Shown here: positions 1-6,171 of the stretch, piece after piece
Numbering within the stretch: the stretch's first letter is position 1
Layout: every line of letters begins with the position of its first letter
DNA from: Deltaproteobacteria bacterium
Lineage (GTDB): Bacteria > Desulfobacterota > Deferrimicrobia > Deferrimicrobiales > Deferrimicrobiaceae
Direction of reading: 5' to 3'
NCBI GenBank assembly: GCA_017889845.1
Contig: JAGGAJ010000062.1
Coordinates: 1-9,757, forward strand
DNA: 9,757 nt
The notes under the pieces: generated by a model
The model's input: the letters and a program-made list of their open reading frames with translations, nothing else
What the model was told of the DNA's origin: nothing
Database searches by the model: none
Program-made: the position numbers and the translations under genes

Positions 1-1202
1 CCGCCGAGGCGCATGCGGGAGCCCTCGACCGACGCCTCCCGCACTGCGATCTCCCCCTTGGGCAGCGCCTGGGAGGCCCGCATGAGGAATTCCGGAGGTG
101 GAATCACGTCCGTACCGAGCTCTTTCTGCTGTCGCCGGACGGAGGCGACCTTCTCCCGGATCTGTGCCGTCGCCTGCACCACGTTCCGGACGTCGGGCGC
201 CGCCTCCGTGAACTCTTTCCGCACGAGGGCGCGCGCGACGGCCGCCTTTCGTCCTTCCGCCCATACGGCAAACTCCAGTGCGCCGAGCGCAAGGAGAATC
301 GCCGCTCCTCCGGCAACCGCGGAAAACAGCCGCAGCCGCCGTTCCCTTGCCTTCTCCTTCGCCGCCTCCGCCGAGGTGCGGAGGGAAAAACCGGCGGAAA
401 TCTCCGGTTGGCGGGGAACGAGGGCGGCCCCGAACGCCGGGAGGTGGGCAGGGTCGATTCCTTCGGGCAACGGCACCTCCGTTACCCCGGGGATCCGTTC
501 GGCCAGGCCCGCCGGCGGGCTCCCGAAGAGAAAGGCGGGAACGGGCGAGTCCACGCCGGTCTCCATCGCCTCCCGCGCCGCGGAGGCGATCTCCTCCGGG
601 GCGTCCGCCATGGCGGCCGGGAACTGCCGGGCGGCGGCGACACCGCCACCCGATGTGCGCAGCAGCAGCAGGTCGTGGAACGCGCCAAGCAGAAGGGCGT
701 CCCGCGGCACGCCGGCGTACGAGGCCAGGTGCAGAAGACCGACGTGGTCGGTGACGACGCGGTCGACCGGGAGCCCCGCGTCGCCGAACGCGCCGGCAAT
801 CCTCTCCACGAAGGAGCGGCGCGCCGCGACGGCGAGGAAGGTCCCCGGCGTCCCGGGCGCTCCCGGAAGGAGGTCGGAGAGGATCTCCTCGTCATCGACG
901 GGGAGGTTCCCCTCCAGCTCCGCGAGGTGGATGGCTCGGGCGCGTTCCAGGTCGGTCACCGGGAGCGCCGTCGGGCGAAGGAAAGTCAGGGGAGGCGGCA
1001 GCGAGACCACTGCGCCGGGCAGCCCCTTGCCGCCGAGGGCCGCCCGGAGCTGTTCCGCCAGCGCGGCGGCGTCCCCCGCATCCCCGAACGGTTCCGCACA
1101 CGCCCTCTCCGCGACGGCTGCGACCCCTACGGTGGCGCCCGTCCCGTCGAGCGCAACGGCGCCGATCCGGTTCCGGGATATGGAAATGCCGATCGTGAGC
1201 AT
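1..1202 (-). CDS. gspL: Type II secretion system protein GspL / PilM-PilN-like, 3' end outside window
   Basis: Inner-membrane platform protein that in known systems binds GspE in the cytoplasm and GspM in the periplasm. The frame runs from ATG at 1202 to the window edge: 400 complete codons, no stop seen. Residues 1-270 look like the actin-like (PilM/GspL) cytoplasmic domain: LTIGISISRNRIGAVAL (2-18), VSLPPPLTFLRPTALP (66-81), then FLAVAARRSFVERI (122-135) and VDRVVTDHVGLLHLA (146-160). The segment matching the second phosphate loop (LGAFHDLLLLRTSGGG, 172-187) lacks the Asp-Ile-Gly core of nucleotide-binding relatives, as expected for GspL. One membrane helix follows at about 292-314. Beyond it are a periplasmic helix (VVQATAQIREKVASVRRQQK, 341-360) and the beginning of a small domain (EIAVREASVEG, 384-394), like the GspL or PilN periplasmic part. 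AGGAAC lies 5 bases upstream of the ATG. Confidence 0.85.
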   Translation of the reverse strand, partial: MLTIGISISRNRIGAVALDGTGATVGVAAVAERACAEPFGDAGDAAALAEQLRAALGGKGLPGAVVSLPPPLTFLRPTALPVTDLERARAIHLAELEGNLPVDDEEILSDLLPGAPGTPGTFLAVAARRSFVERIAGAFGDAGLPVDRVVTDHVGLLHLASYAGVPRDALLLGAFHDLLLLRTSGGGVAAARQFPAAMADAPEEIASAAREAMETGVDSPVPAFLFGSPPAGLAERIPGVTEVPLPEGIDPAHLPAFGAALVPRQPEISAGFSLRTSAEAAKEKARERRLRLFSAVAGGAAILLALGALEFAVWAEGRKAAVARALVRKEFTEAAPDVRNVVQATAQIREKVASVRRQQKELGTDVIPPPEFLMRASQALPKGEIAVREASVEGSRMRLG

Positions 1203-1210
1203 GCCCGTTC

Positions 1211-2065
1211 CTAGAAGAACCGGAATTCGCCCTTCGGGGCGGTCAAGGTTCCCACGATCCTCAGATTAGCATTCTTTGCGTTTTTCGCCAGCATGTCGAA
1301 CATGGTGGCGACCCGGCCCTCGAACGGATTCTGGACCCGCAGGTGCAGCGTCAGAACGGCTGCTGCGGGATTCCGCAGGCCGGCGATTTCCCCGGTGCCG
1401 TCCACGCGCGACCCCTCGTAGAAGCCCGCGAGGCGCGAAATCCGGAACGTGTCGCTCCGCACGGCGAACAGCAGGTCGACATTGTCGATCCGGGCATCCC
1501 GGATGGGGGATTCCGGAGCGGGGACCGGAATCCGGAGGTGTTCCAGCGAGGCGGATCCGTCGGCGGACAGTTTTCCGCCGGAAATCCGCCAGCTCGCTTC
1601 GGCGCGACGGATGGCCAGTCCCGCCCCGGAGGTGGAGAAAACGGGCAGGGGGAGGTCGGCGGAAGAAACGCCCGCAAGCGACACGGTACCCCGGGAGGGA
1701 TTCCAGAAGGCGGGGGAGAACCGGAGATCGCCCGACGCCGACCCGCGAAGGAACCGGAGCCGGGCCGGAAGCCACCGGAACAGGCCGGTCCACTCCCAGG
1801 CCAGGGTGACTTCGTCCACGGGTACGGCCGGGTGACCGGCGACGGCAAGGGTCACTCCCGTGAGGCGGACGCCGACGGGGAAGCGGAGCGCGGCCTCCCG
1901 GGCGTCGATCCGGATCCCGTGCCGCCCGAGGGCAGGCCGGACGGCGGACAGGAGGGTGTCGCCCGGCAGGGTGAGGACAACCACGACGGCGAGGACCGCG
2001 AGGAAGAGAAAGGTCCCGAGGACCGGGGCGACCCACCGGCCCCAGGGGATTCGCCTAGCCCGCAA
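1211..2065 (-). CDS. gspN: Type II secretion system protein GspN (AsmA-like)
   Basis: The 284-residue protein fits the GspN form found in deltaproteobacterial and Leptospira-type T2SS operons, which is related to AsmA-like envelope proteins. It has one N-terminal membrane helix (about 13-34, LGTFLFLAVLAVVVVLTL) with the rest in the periplasm. The body is rich in beta strands: a first half with IRIDAREAALRFPVGVRLTG (51-70) and VPVDEVTLAW (81-90), and a second half with ARIDNVDLLFAVRSD (191-205), GSRVDGTGEIAGLRNP (218-233) and a final LRIVGTLTAPKGEFRFF (268-284). The role of GspN in secretion is poorly defined; it is dispensable in several systems. The start is TTG (2065-2063), the first possible codon after an in-frame stop, with GGAAGG three bases upstream. 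It overlaps the preceding gene by 11 bases. GspL begins 8 bases after its TAG. A different AsmA-like protein is possible, but context favours GspN. Confidence 0.85.
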   Translation of the reverse strand: MRARRIPWGRWVAPVLGTFLFLAVLAVVVVLTLPGDTLLSAVRPALGRHGIRIDAREAALRFPVGVRLTGVTLAVAGHPAVPVDEVTLAWEWTGLFRWLPARLRFLRGSASGDLRFSPAFWNPSRGTVSLAGVSSADLPLPVFSTSGAGLAIRRAEASWRISGGKLSADGSASLEHLRIPVPAPESPIRDARIDNVDLLFAVRSDTFRISRLAGFYEGSRVDGTGEIAGLRNPAAAVLTLHLRVQNPFEGRVATMFDMLAKNAKNANLRIVGTLTAPKGEFRFF

Positions 2066-3635
2066 AGGCCTTCCGCGCTAGCCTCCGCAGCGCGAGCAGC
2101 GCCGCGGGAAGGAGGAGGACGGCGGCGCCGGGTATACTGCCCGCCCCGCCCCGACGGGGGTCGTCGACCGCCGAGCAGCCGGACTGTGAAGCGGGGGCCA
2201 CCGGGTCCGCGGCGGAGGAGACGCTCGTCACGTACAGGTTCCTGCCACCGGACAGGATCTCCGGCCCGGACCAGAAGAGGACCGATTTGCCGCTGTACCG
2301 GGCGAAAGCGGGCCGGGTATAGTCGCCCGGGATCGTCCCGGCGAAGGCGAGTTCACCGTCCCCCACGGGGAGCGGGGACGAGGCCATTTCGGCGAACTGG
2401 GCTACCGTGCCGGCGCTCGTGGTCACCCCGCTGAGGGTCATCGAATAGAACCTGCCGGGTGTCCCGCGAAGGGGGGATTCTCCGGAAACGAACCCGTACC
2501 CCGCGATGTACACCCGGTTATTGCCGTCAACGGCCGCCTCGGGACGGTATGCATCGAAGTTCGTGCCCAGCACGGATTGTCCCGGCGGGGAGAGGAAGAA
2601 CGACGCACTGGACCCGACGTTCGGAAAGGCCACCGGGAGTCCGTCCTGAACGACGCCGTCGGGGTTCAGCAAGGATACGCCGATCGACCCGGCGATGCCT
2701 CTGCCATCGGTTGGCCCGAACGGCTCGTCGGCTGCGAGGACGAGGATCCTGCTGTTGGCCGCCACGAGCACGTTGGGGAATCCCCACCGGTATCCCCCCG
2801 GGAGGACCTGGGTGGCGCCGATTGCCAGGTTGTCGACTCCGGTGGAGGCCTGCTTCACCAATGCGTAGTAGACGCCCGACGCCGTCCCGCCGTTGTTGTT
2901 TGCCGCCCAGGCGATGTGGCTGCGGTTCAGGCTGTCCAGGCGCAGGCGTGGAAGGGGAAGGACACCCTGGGACGCAGGCAGGACGGTGAGAGGGATGGGC
3001 GCGCCGACGAGGAGGGCGTTGTCGAGGCCGACCCGCGCGTACCGGACGTCGATCGCGTTTTCGACGTACGCGACGCGCGCGGTGTTGTCGGAGGTGACCA
3101 ACGCGAAGGACGGATCGATCAGGGTTCCCGCCATACGGCCCCCGAGGGAGTCGCGCACTTCGCTCACCTGCTGGGCCGTCACCACATTGTTGTCGAGCGA
3201 GATCAGGGCCCGGAAGAGCTTGAATCCGGCCGCAGGATTGTCGCTGGGCAGTGCCTGGAACAGGATGACCACGCGGTTCGCCGAGCGCAGGGCGATCTGT
3301 GGGTGGCGGGCCTGCGTGTACGGGCCGTTGTCGATCGGCACGGCGGGAGTGACGATCACCTGGGAACGGGTGGTGGCCGTGCTCGTGAAGTCGGCAGCCC
3401 CGTTCACCGCCGCGTAGAACAGCGCCGTGGAAGGGATCTGGGGATTGCCGCCCGTGCTGTCCCCCACGAAGGCGACGTGGATGGTGCTGCCGTTCGCCGC
3501 AACCGACGGCTGGTCGAACACCCGGGGGCCGATGCCGATCTCGTTGACCTGCACGATCCTCTCCGCACGCGCGCCCGCGGCGAACAGGAGGGTCGCAGCG
3601 AATACGGGCAGGAAGCGTCGGACGAACGGGTGCAT
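2055..3635 (-). CDS. Secreted protein of unknown function: signal peptide, seven propeller-like repeats, C-terminal sorting-like tail
   Basis: I do not recognise a named family. The 526-residue product begins with a Sec signal peptide (basic MHPFVRR, hydrophobic 8-20, likely cleavage after ARA at 22-24). Residues 41-475 hold seven degenerate repeats, each with a strand of the type P-x-hydrophobic...R-V-x-hydrophobic-aromatic and a following strand of the type hYhAxV. This is the pattern of a beta-propeller such as the sialidase-like folds, but no Asp boxes or catalytic residues are evident. The C-terminus (485-526) has a Cys motif (SGCSA), a Gly/Pro linker, a hydrophobic helix (about 502-516) and a basic end (RRLARK), the layout of a tripartite sorting signal. 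The ATG at 3635 has GGAGGG 5 bases upstream. The stop overlaps the gspN start by 11 bases. Position and export signals suggest a T2SS cargo or accessory factor; this is inference. The coding call is firm, the function is not. Confidence 0.9.
   Translation of the reverse strand: MHPFVRRFLPVFAATLLFAAGARAERIVQVNEIGIGPRVFDQPSVAANGSTIHVAFVGDSTGGNPQIPSTALFYAAVNGAADFTSTATTRSQVIVTPAVPIDNGPYTQARHPQIALRSANRVVILFQALPSDNPAAGFKLFRALISLDNNVVTAQQVSEVRDSLGGRMAGTLIDPSFALVTSDNTARVAYVENAIDVRYARVGLDNALLVGAPIPLTVLPASQGVLPLPRLRLDSLNRSHIAWAANNNGGTASGVYYALVKQASTGVDNLAIGATQVLPGGYRWGFPNVLVAANSRILVLAADEPFGPTDGRGIAGSIGVSLLNPDGVVQDGLPVAFPNVGSSASFFLSPPGQSVLGTNFDAYRPEAAVDGNNRVYIAGYGFVSGESPLRGTPGRFYSMTLSGVTTSAGTVAQFAEMASSPLPVGDGELAFAGTIPGDYTRPAFARYSGKSVLFWSGPEILSGGRNLYVTSVSSAADPVAPASQSGCSAVDDPRRGGAGSIPGAAVLLLPAALLALRRLARKAFAG
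2058..2183 (-). other. C-terminal sorting-signal-like tail (Cys motif, hydrophobic helix, basic end)
   Basis: Codons 485-526 read, in order, a short Cys-containing motif (SGCSA), a linker rich in Gly, Arg and Pro, a hydrophobic stretch GAAVLLLPAALLAL (503-516) and RRLARK followed by five residues. This is the general design of GlyGly-CTERM, MYXO-CTERM and related tails. In studied bacteria such tails are processed by intramembrane rhomboid-like or CPBP-family proteases and occur on proteins that leave through a T2SS. I cannot assign this tail to a named class: the diglycine core is not next to the helix and only one Cys is present. Confidence 0.6.
2259..3515 (-). repeat. Seven degenerate protein repeats (candidate seven-bladed beta-propeller)
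   Basis: In the 526-residue protein the following segments align by eye: DQPSVAANGSTIHVAFVG (41-58), RHPQIALRSANRVVILFQ (110-127), IDPSFALVTSDNTARVAYVE (173-192), PLPRLRLDSLNRSHIAWA (227-244), GFPNVLVAANSRILVLAA (285-302), YRPEAAVDGNNRVYIAGY (363-380) and TRPAFARYSGKSVLFWSG (440-457). Spacing is 54-78 residues, fitting propeller blades. Each is followed by a second strand: LFYAAV (72), LFRALI (140), VRYARV (197), VYYALV (255), GSIGVSLL (316), RFYSMTL (395), NLYVTSV (466). Similarity is at protein level only; the DNA is not repetitive. Confidence 0.65.
3564..3635 (-). other. Sec signal peptide of the 2055-3635 protein
   Basis: Codons 1-24 show the three parts of a Sec signal: basic n-region MHPFVRR, hydrophobic core LPVFAATLLFAA, and an A-x-A cleavage site (ARA, 22-24) before Glu25. 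No Cys follows the cleavage site, so it is not a lipoprotein signal, and there is no twin-arginine motif. Export to the periplasm by Sec is what a T2SS cargo would need. Confidence 0.85.
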
Positions 3636-3640
3636 TCGTT

Positions 3641-3646
3641 CCCTCC
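3641..3646 (-). promoter_or_regulatory. Shine-Dalgarno site for the 2055-3635 gene
   Basis: The coding strand reads GGAGGG, five bases before the ATG at 3635. It sits in the 29-base gap after gspK and is one of the two best ribosome binding sites in the window. It suggests this gene is translated on its own initiation rather than only by coupling to gspK. Confidence 0.75.
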
Positions 3647-3664
3647 GGGGTGTCGGTTACGGGG

Positions 3665-4621
3665 TTACTCCAGTCGCCAGAAACGCCATTGTATCGTATT
3701 TCCGGAACGGATACCGATCGCGTCCACGGTCCGGGAGGTATCCCCGAATACCCCCGTGGCCCGCACGCGGAACGCCGTGGACTGGACGTCCACCATGTCC
3801 CGGAGGCGGGTCCGGCGGTACAGTTCCTTGAGGAAGGAGGAGACGTTGCCGATCTCCTCGGGCTTGGTGAACGGGTGTTCCTTCCGGTACGCGACGATGG
3901 CGTCGGCGGCTGCGGAGTCGATGACGCCGCCCTCCGCGGCGTCCGCCCCGGCCGAGAGGGACATCAGCACCTCCTTCGGCGCCGTGTTGAGGTTCACCTT
4001 CCCGGAGGAATGGACCGTCAGGTGGGGGCGAAGCGTCTCGAACACCTCGGGCGTGACCCCCCGCACCAGGCGCAGTTCCCCGACCGCGTCGAACAGGTCG
4101 TTCTTGGCGCGGTACGGGTACGGCAGTCCGAGGTAGTAGGCGCTCTCCGCCCCGCCGACCCTCGGCGTGTCGTCGTTGTCCAGCCAGTCCACCACCGCAT
4201 CCGCCACCGCGGCGTCGACGCCGAGGGTTTCCAGCAGGCGGCGGAATACCGCGAGCCGCTGCTCGTCCGGGGCGTTTCGGTTGGGCAGGACCAGGCGGTT
4301 CAGGTTGATCTTCCGTTCCTCGTCCTCGATCTCGACCTGCGCGATCCCGTCGCCGAGGTCGATGGGAGGCACGGGCCGGGACCATATCTCGTCGAGGGTG
4401 TCGTAGGAGTTGCCCCTCGCGTCCACCCGGAGGGCGACCCGGGCGGCGCCGATCCCCCCTTCCGCGAGGAGCGCGCAGCGGATGGAGTCCCGACCGTAGG
4501 CGCCGGTCTGGGCGGCCCGTGCCCCGATATGGAAGATCTCGTACGTAAGGGCGACGACGAGGACCAGCACGAGCAGGGTGGTGAGGAGGGCGATCCCCCG
4601 CTCGTTCCGCAGGGGGGTCAA
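3665..4621 (-). CDS. gspK: Minor pseudopilin GspK (pseudopilus tip)
   Basis: Largest minor pseudopilin, capping the pseudopilus and in known systems proposed to contact cargo or the secretin. It has 318 residues, usual for GspK. The leader ends RNERG (5-9). The mature end IALLTTLLVLVLVVALTYEI has Thr rather than Glu at +5, the known GspK exception among pseudopilins. The large globular domain is recognisable by KINLNRL (104-110), VVDWLDNDDTPRVGGAESAY (143-162), KNDLFDAVGELRLVRGV (173-189) and the helix-hairpin-helix-like KVNLNTAPKEVLMSL (208-222). The start is TTG (4621-4619), overlapping the gspJ stop as TTGA; no ATG or GTG would keep the leader in place. The TAA (3667-3665) is followed by a 29-base gap, the largest in the window, before the next gene. 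Confidence 0.95.
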   Translation of the reverse strand: MTPLRNERGIALLTTLLVLVLVVALTYEIFHIGARAAQTGAYGRDSIRCALLAEGGIGAARVALRVDARGNSYDTLDEIWSRPVPPIDLGDGIAQVEIEDEERKINLNRLVLPNRNAPDEQRLAVFRRLLETLGVDAAVADAVVDWLDNDDTPRVGGAESAYYLGLPYPYRAKNDLFDAVGELRLVRGVTPEVFETLRPHLTVHSSGKVNLNTAPKEVLMSLSAGADAAEGGVIDSAAADAIVAYRKEHPFTKPEEIGNVSSFLKELYRRTRLRDMVDVQSTAFRVRATGVFGDTSRTVDAIGIRSGNTIQWRFWRLE

Positions 4622-5289
4622 GGGGAAACCGCCGGACGGCGCCCGGAGAGGATCAGTTCTCCCTCCTGCCCCGCAAGGGGGACGGGGACCTCGCGCCGGT
4701 AAGGTTCCCCGCGCACCCCGGTCAGTTCAAAAGCAAGCTTCCTGGGAAGCCCCGTCCTGGGGCGTCCACCGGGTGGCCACTCGCGGTGCCACGAGGTGCC
4801 GTCGTACAACTCCACCCGGAATCCCTGCAACCCTTCCGCCACGAGGGCATCCCGCGAAGGGATCCGGCTTCCGATGAAGGGGAGATCCGACTGCTCCCGG
4901 TGCAGCTCCAGAGACGTCCCGTCCTTCGAGAGCCGTGGGAAGTACCGGATCTTCACGACGTCCGACGGCGGCCTGCCGCTTTCGCTTTCCGGCTCGCGGA
5001 GCGCCGTGAAGACGAGGGTCGCCGCCGGCTTTCCGGAAAACAGGTCTTCGCGGCAGGTGAGGGCGGAGTCCTCGCGGTGCGGGGAGGCGATGGCCCCCTG
5101 GATCTCCGTCCCGAGCCGGTCCATGACGAGCCGGATCTGCCGGAACTCCCTCGAGCGCGAGGACAGAACCTCCCTCGCCCGCCCCGTGCCGGTGAAGGCG
5201 GAGAGGAGGAGCATGAGCACGACGGACAGGACGGCGAGCGTGAGGAGGACCTCGACGAGGGTGAAACCGTGCCGCCGCTTCGGGATCAC
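4618..5289 (-). CDS. gspJ: Minor pseudopilin GspJ
   Basis: Minor pseudopilin of the T2SS tip complex with GspI and GspK. The start is taken as GTG at 5289, giving 223 residues, normal for GspJ. The leader MIPKRRHG ends at Gly8, and the mature protein begins FTLVEVLLTLAVLSVVLMLL with Glu at +5 (Glu13). The same frame stays open upstream to 5517, but that would add 76 residues overlapping gspI and bury the prepilin leader, so the long form is rejected. The body carries the GspJ pattern RLVMDRLGTEI (53-63), then FRVELYDGTSWHREW (152-166) and LPRKLAFEL (176-184). The GTG forms a GTGA overlap with the gspI stop. The TGA (4620-4618) overlaps the gspK TTG start as TTGA. Both point to coupled translation. 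Confidence 0.95.
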   Translation of the reverse strand: MIPKRRHGFTLVEVLLTLAVLSVVLMLLLSAFTGTGRAREVLSSRSREFRQIRLVMDRLGTEIQGAIASPHREDSALTCREDLFSGKPAATLVFTALREPESESGRPPSDVVKIRYFPRLSKDGTSLELHREQSDLPFIGSRIPSRDALVAEGLQGFRVELYDGTSWHREWPPGGRPRTGLPRKLAFELTGVRGEPYRREVPVPLAGQEGELILSGRRPAVSP

Positions 5290-5663
5290 TTTACCGCCAC
5301 GCCGGAGAAGGACACCCGCTCTTCCCGCCCGTCCGACTTCCAGGTGACCTCGACGTGGACTTCCCGGGCGTCGGGGTGGATGGCGGGACGCACGGAGCGC
5401 TTCCAGGAGTAGGTTTCCATCGGGGGGGGGAACTTCCCCTCGGTGTCCCCCGTTTCCGGGAATCCGGACGTCGCCTCCCGCACGAGGGTTTCCGCGAGGT
5501 AGGATGCCGCGGTCCACCGCTCCGACCGTTCCTCCGCGGCGATCGCGCCCGAAACGACCTGGTATGCGAGGAGCAGCGTCGTGGCGAGGATCGCCATCGA
5601 CACCAGGACCTCGAGGAGGGTGAACCCTCCCGCGCGGGTCCCGGATCCACCGGGATCAGCCAT
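5286..5663 (-). CDS. gspI: Minor pseudopilin GspI
   Basis: Minor pseudopilin that nucleates the tip complex with GspJ and GspK. It has 125 residues, typical for GspI. The leader ends at Gly13, followed by FTLLEVLVSMAILATTLLLA with Glu at +5 (Glu18); the FTLLEVLVSMAIL form is characteristic of GspI. A short region with alternating hydrophobic residues (EVHVEVTW, 101-108; VSFSGVAV, 117-124) forms the small sheet of the family. The ATG at 5663 overlaps the gspH stop by 8 bases. The TGA (5288-5286) overlaps the gspJ GTG start as GTGA. A run of nine C residues (5422-5430 on the plus strand as G) lies in codons 78-81, a possible slippage site. The upstream ribosome binding site is weak, so expression probably depends on coupling to gspH. 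Confidence 0.95.
   Translation of the reverse strand: MADPGGSGTRAGGFTLLEVLVSMAILATTLLLAYQVVSGAIAAEERSERWTAASYLAETLVREATSGFPETGDTEGKFPPPMETYSWKRSVRPAIHPDAREVHVEVTWKSDGREERVSFSGVAVK
5422..5430 (-). repeat. Nine-base homopolymer (poly-C in the coding strand) inside gspI
   Basis: The plus strand reads nine consecutive G between C5421 and A5431, so the gspI coding strand has nine C. They span the end of a Phe codon and three Pro codons (about residues 78-81 of GspI). A gain or loss of one base would shift the gspI frame and cut the protein at about two thirds of its length. Runs of this length are known sites of polymerase slippage and of sequencing error. Here the frame is intact across the run. 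Confidence 0.9.
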
Positions 5664-6171
5664 CGTCCCGCACCGTTCCTTCCAGGATCTTCAGGGAGCC
5701 GTCATACGGCTCGAGGCGCAGGGTCCACAGGGTCGGACGGTCCCCCTCGCCCGCGTCGCTCAGGAAGATGCGAGCCTCGGGGACGAGCCCGCCGGCCCGG
5801 TACCGGATCTCGGTCGGGATGTCCAGGAGACGGTCCTCGCCTTCCACGCGGATCCCGGTGATGGACAGCCGGGGGCCGAGCTCCCGCGGCCGGGAAGGGT
5901 CGTCCGCGCGGTCCGCCCTCCGGAACTCGAACGTGCCGGCGTCGGGGCGAAGGATCAGCCGCGTCTCGCGTTTTTCGAAGAGGGCGGCGTCGTACGCCGC
6001 CTCGGAGGCCGACGCCAGTTCGCGGAATACGGCGTCCCTCCCGGGTTCCCCCAGGAGCGCCATGCGCGGGACGGCGATCCAGAGGATCAGGCCGAGCACG
6101 AACAGGACGGCGGCGAGCTCGACGAGGGTGAAGCCGTCCCTACGGGGTCTCCCAGGAGTTGATGTCCGCAT
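5656..6171 (-). CDS. gspH: Minor pseudopilin GspH
   Basis: Minor pseudopilin, thought to link the GspI/J/K tip to the GspG filament. From the ATG at 6171 it has 171 residues. The leader ends at Gly13, and the mature end begins FTLVELAAVLFVLGLILWIA with Glu at +5 (Glu18). A beta-rich body with low sequence conservation follows, as is usual for GspH. Start choice: the frame could begin at a GTG at 6204, but nothing like a ribosome binding site precedes that codon. The ATG at 6171 has AAGGAG just upstream (6180-6175, close spacing of 3 bases) and gives a normal-length leader. The start lies inside the end of gspG (32-base overlap), and the TGA (5658-5656) overlaps the gspI start by 8 bases. Identity rests on the prepilin motif, size and position between gspG and gspI. 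Confidence 0.92.
   Translation of the reverse strand: MRTSTPGRPRRDGFTLVELAAVLFVLGLILWIAVPRMALLGEPGRDAVFRELASASEAAYDAALFEKRETRLILRPDAGTFEFRRADRADDPSRPRELGPRLSITGIRVEGEDRLLDIPTEIRYRAGGLVPEARIFLSDAGEGDRPTLWTLRLEPYDGSLKILEGTVRDDG

Noticed and set aside
408..1214. Plus-strand 268-codon frame opposite gspL, and three short minus-strand frames in the same region
   Set aside because: The true minus-strand frame from 1202 is open to the window edge and reads as GspL, with an actin-like domain and a membrane helix. The others are shadows.
2259..3515. Sialidase (BNR) enzyme assignment for the 2055-3635 protein
   Set aside because: The repeats look propeller-like, but no Asp-box motif (S-x-D-x-G-x-T-W) and no arginine triad could be recognised, so no enzyme activity is claimed.
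3636..3664. Possible internal promoter or terminator in the gap after gspK
   Set aside because: The 29 bases hold a ribosome binding site and a trivial GGTTAC direct repeat. There is no stem-loop with a T run and no room for a recognisable promoter.
4618..5517. Longer gspJ starting at 5517
   Set aside because: It would add 76 residues before the prepilin leader and overlap most of gspI. A GTG at 5289 gives an 8-residue leader and a GTGA overlap with the gspI stop.
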